From assembly GCA_016713925.1 (NCBI GenBank), contig JADJOH010000007.1, positions 1,289,501-1,353,500 of the forward strand: a stretch of DNA of 64,000 nucleotides, written 5' to 3'. Below, piece after piece: positions 63,669-64,000 of the stretch (the stretch's first letter is position 1; each line of letters starts with the position of its first letter). This stretch comes from Bacteroidota bacterium. GTDB taxonomy: Bacteria > Bacteroidota > Bacteroidia > AKYH767-A > OLB10. The notes beneath the pieces were generated by a model. The model did not search any database. It was not told the DNA's origin and saw nothing but the letters and a program-made list of their open reading frames with translations. Made by a program: the position numbers and the translations under genes.

Positions 63669-64000
63669 CTATTTTGTAGCCTCTAAGGCTTTCTTCATTT
63701 CCCCTGCCTTGGCAAGGTCACCGATTCTTGTATAAAGTTGCTTTAAACTTTGCATGGTTCCGATATCTTTCGGGTTAAGCTGATAGGCTTTTTCAAGATA
63801 TGGTAATGCTTCTTTAAACTTCGCTTCGAATTTTTCTTTGCTGCGTCATATTCTGCCACTTTACTGGGCGCTATACTATTCGCCTTATTGGCCATTTCAG
63901 CACCTTCGTTAAAAAACAGTGCGCCGAGGTTATAAACAGCGTCGAAATAATCTGCCTTTAACTCAATAGCCTTCTTATAAGCCGCAATGGCTTCCTCCTT
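63669..64000 (-). CDS. TPR-repeat protein, 5' partial, one frameshift
   Basis: The C-terminal ~110 residues only; the gene continues past the window edge. From the edge: KEEAIAAYKKAIELKADYFD, AVYNLGALFFNEGAEMANKA, then after a break near 63843 (one base missing) KFKEALPYLEKAYQLNPKDI, GTMQSLKQLYTRIGDLAKAG and EMKKALEATK. Two or more TPR units mediate protein-protein contact. Without the N-terminus its location and partner cannot be told. Confidence 0.75.

Overview
The window is a stretch of a Bacteroidota chromosome, moderately AT-rich with about 40% GC judged by eye. The evidence is: type IX secretion (T9SS) C-terminal sorting domains on several large secreted proteins; the Bacteroidota promoter -7 box TAnnTTTG in front of many genes, often with TTTG about 19-21 nt upstream; almost no Shine-Dalgarno sequences; and family-specific neighbours such as FloA/NfeD, a TPR-PD40 protein, and LptF-type permeases. 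It is probably an environmental or metagenome-derived assembly. I cannot name a genus.

Layout. 0-7.5 kb: the 3' part of a PQQ-type sugar dehydrogenase with a sorting domain, a membrane protein, a histone-H1-like tail fused to a START-like domain, an LptF/LptG permease overlapping a GT4 glycosyltransferase, and rplS. 7.5-12.5 kb: a secreted protein, tRNA-Arg(ACG), a cluster of elaborate palindromic repeats, two tandem members of a T9SS propeller family (the second wrecked), and a poly-G/GC island that looks like an assembly scar. 12.7-24.1 kb, minus strand: the clpS-M48 protease-nfeD-floA operon, a TPR-PD40-SPOR envelope protein, plsY, a 1481-residue secreted protein of unknown function, and prmA. 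24.3-28.8 kb: histidine degradation genes hutI, hutG and ftcD. 29.4-38.6 kb: a small secreted protein, a 2356-residue T9SS protein with a clan GH-A-like glycosidase core and a beta-helix, and a translationally coupled T9SS propeller protein. 39.1-50.3 kb: an RsmI paralogue, a phosphoesterase, pdxH, an AlgH-family gene, the tRNA selenation pair mnmH-selD, the proton-translocating transhydrogenase pntA1-pntA2-pntB with a four-helix-bundle gene inserted, and an MBL-fold hydrolase. 50.4-64 kb: an AIM24-family protein, a DUF4139 protein, recF, a polyprenyl-phosphate sugar transferase-lipoprotein-Gfo/Idh operon, pcm, hsp20, surE-two small membrane proteins-lpxB, ssb, a zinc-finger protein and a truncated TPR protein.

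The genes are mostly housekeeping and envelope functions: LPS and phospholipid synthesis, lipid microdomains, exopolysaccharide priming, and surface secretion. The accessory part is the set of large secreted proteins and the dispersed intergenic repeats. At least thirteen genes are interrupted by one- or two-base indels, mostly in homopolymer runs, and crowded into 39.9-59.4 kb plus 9.4-12 kb. In most cases correcting one base restores a full-length conserved family member, so I treat these as sequence errors, not pseudogenes, and annotate each as one gene. The region 12.7-39.8 kb, which includes 4.4 kb and 7 kb open genes, is clean.

No CRISPR array, insertion sequence, phage or defence island was seen. 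The most unusual items are the 2356-residue glycosidase/beta-helix protein and its coupled partner, the near-identical 3' sorting-domain cassettes shared by diverged paralogues, the tetraloop-capped palindromes beside tRNA-Arg, and the families of short 'words' repeated in separate intergenic regions.
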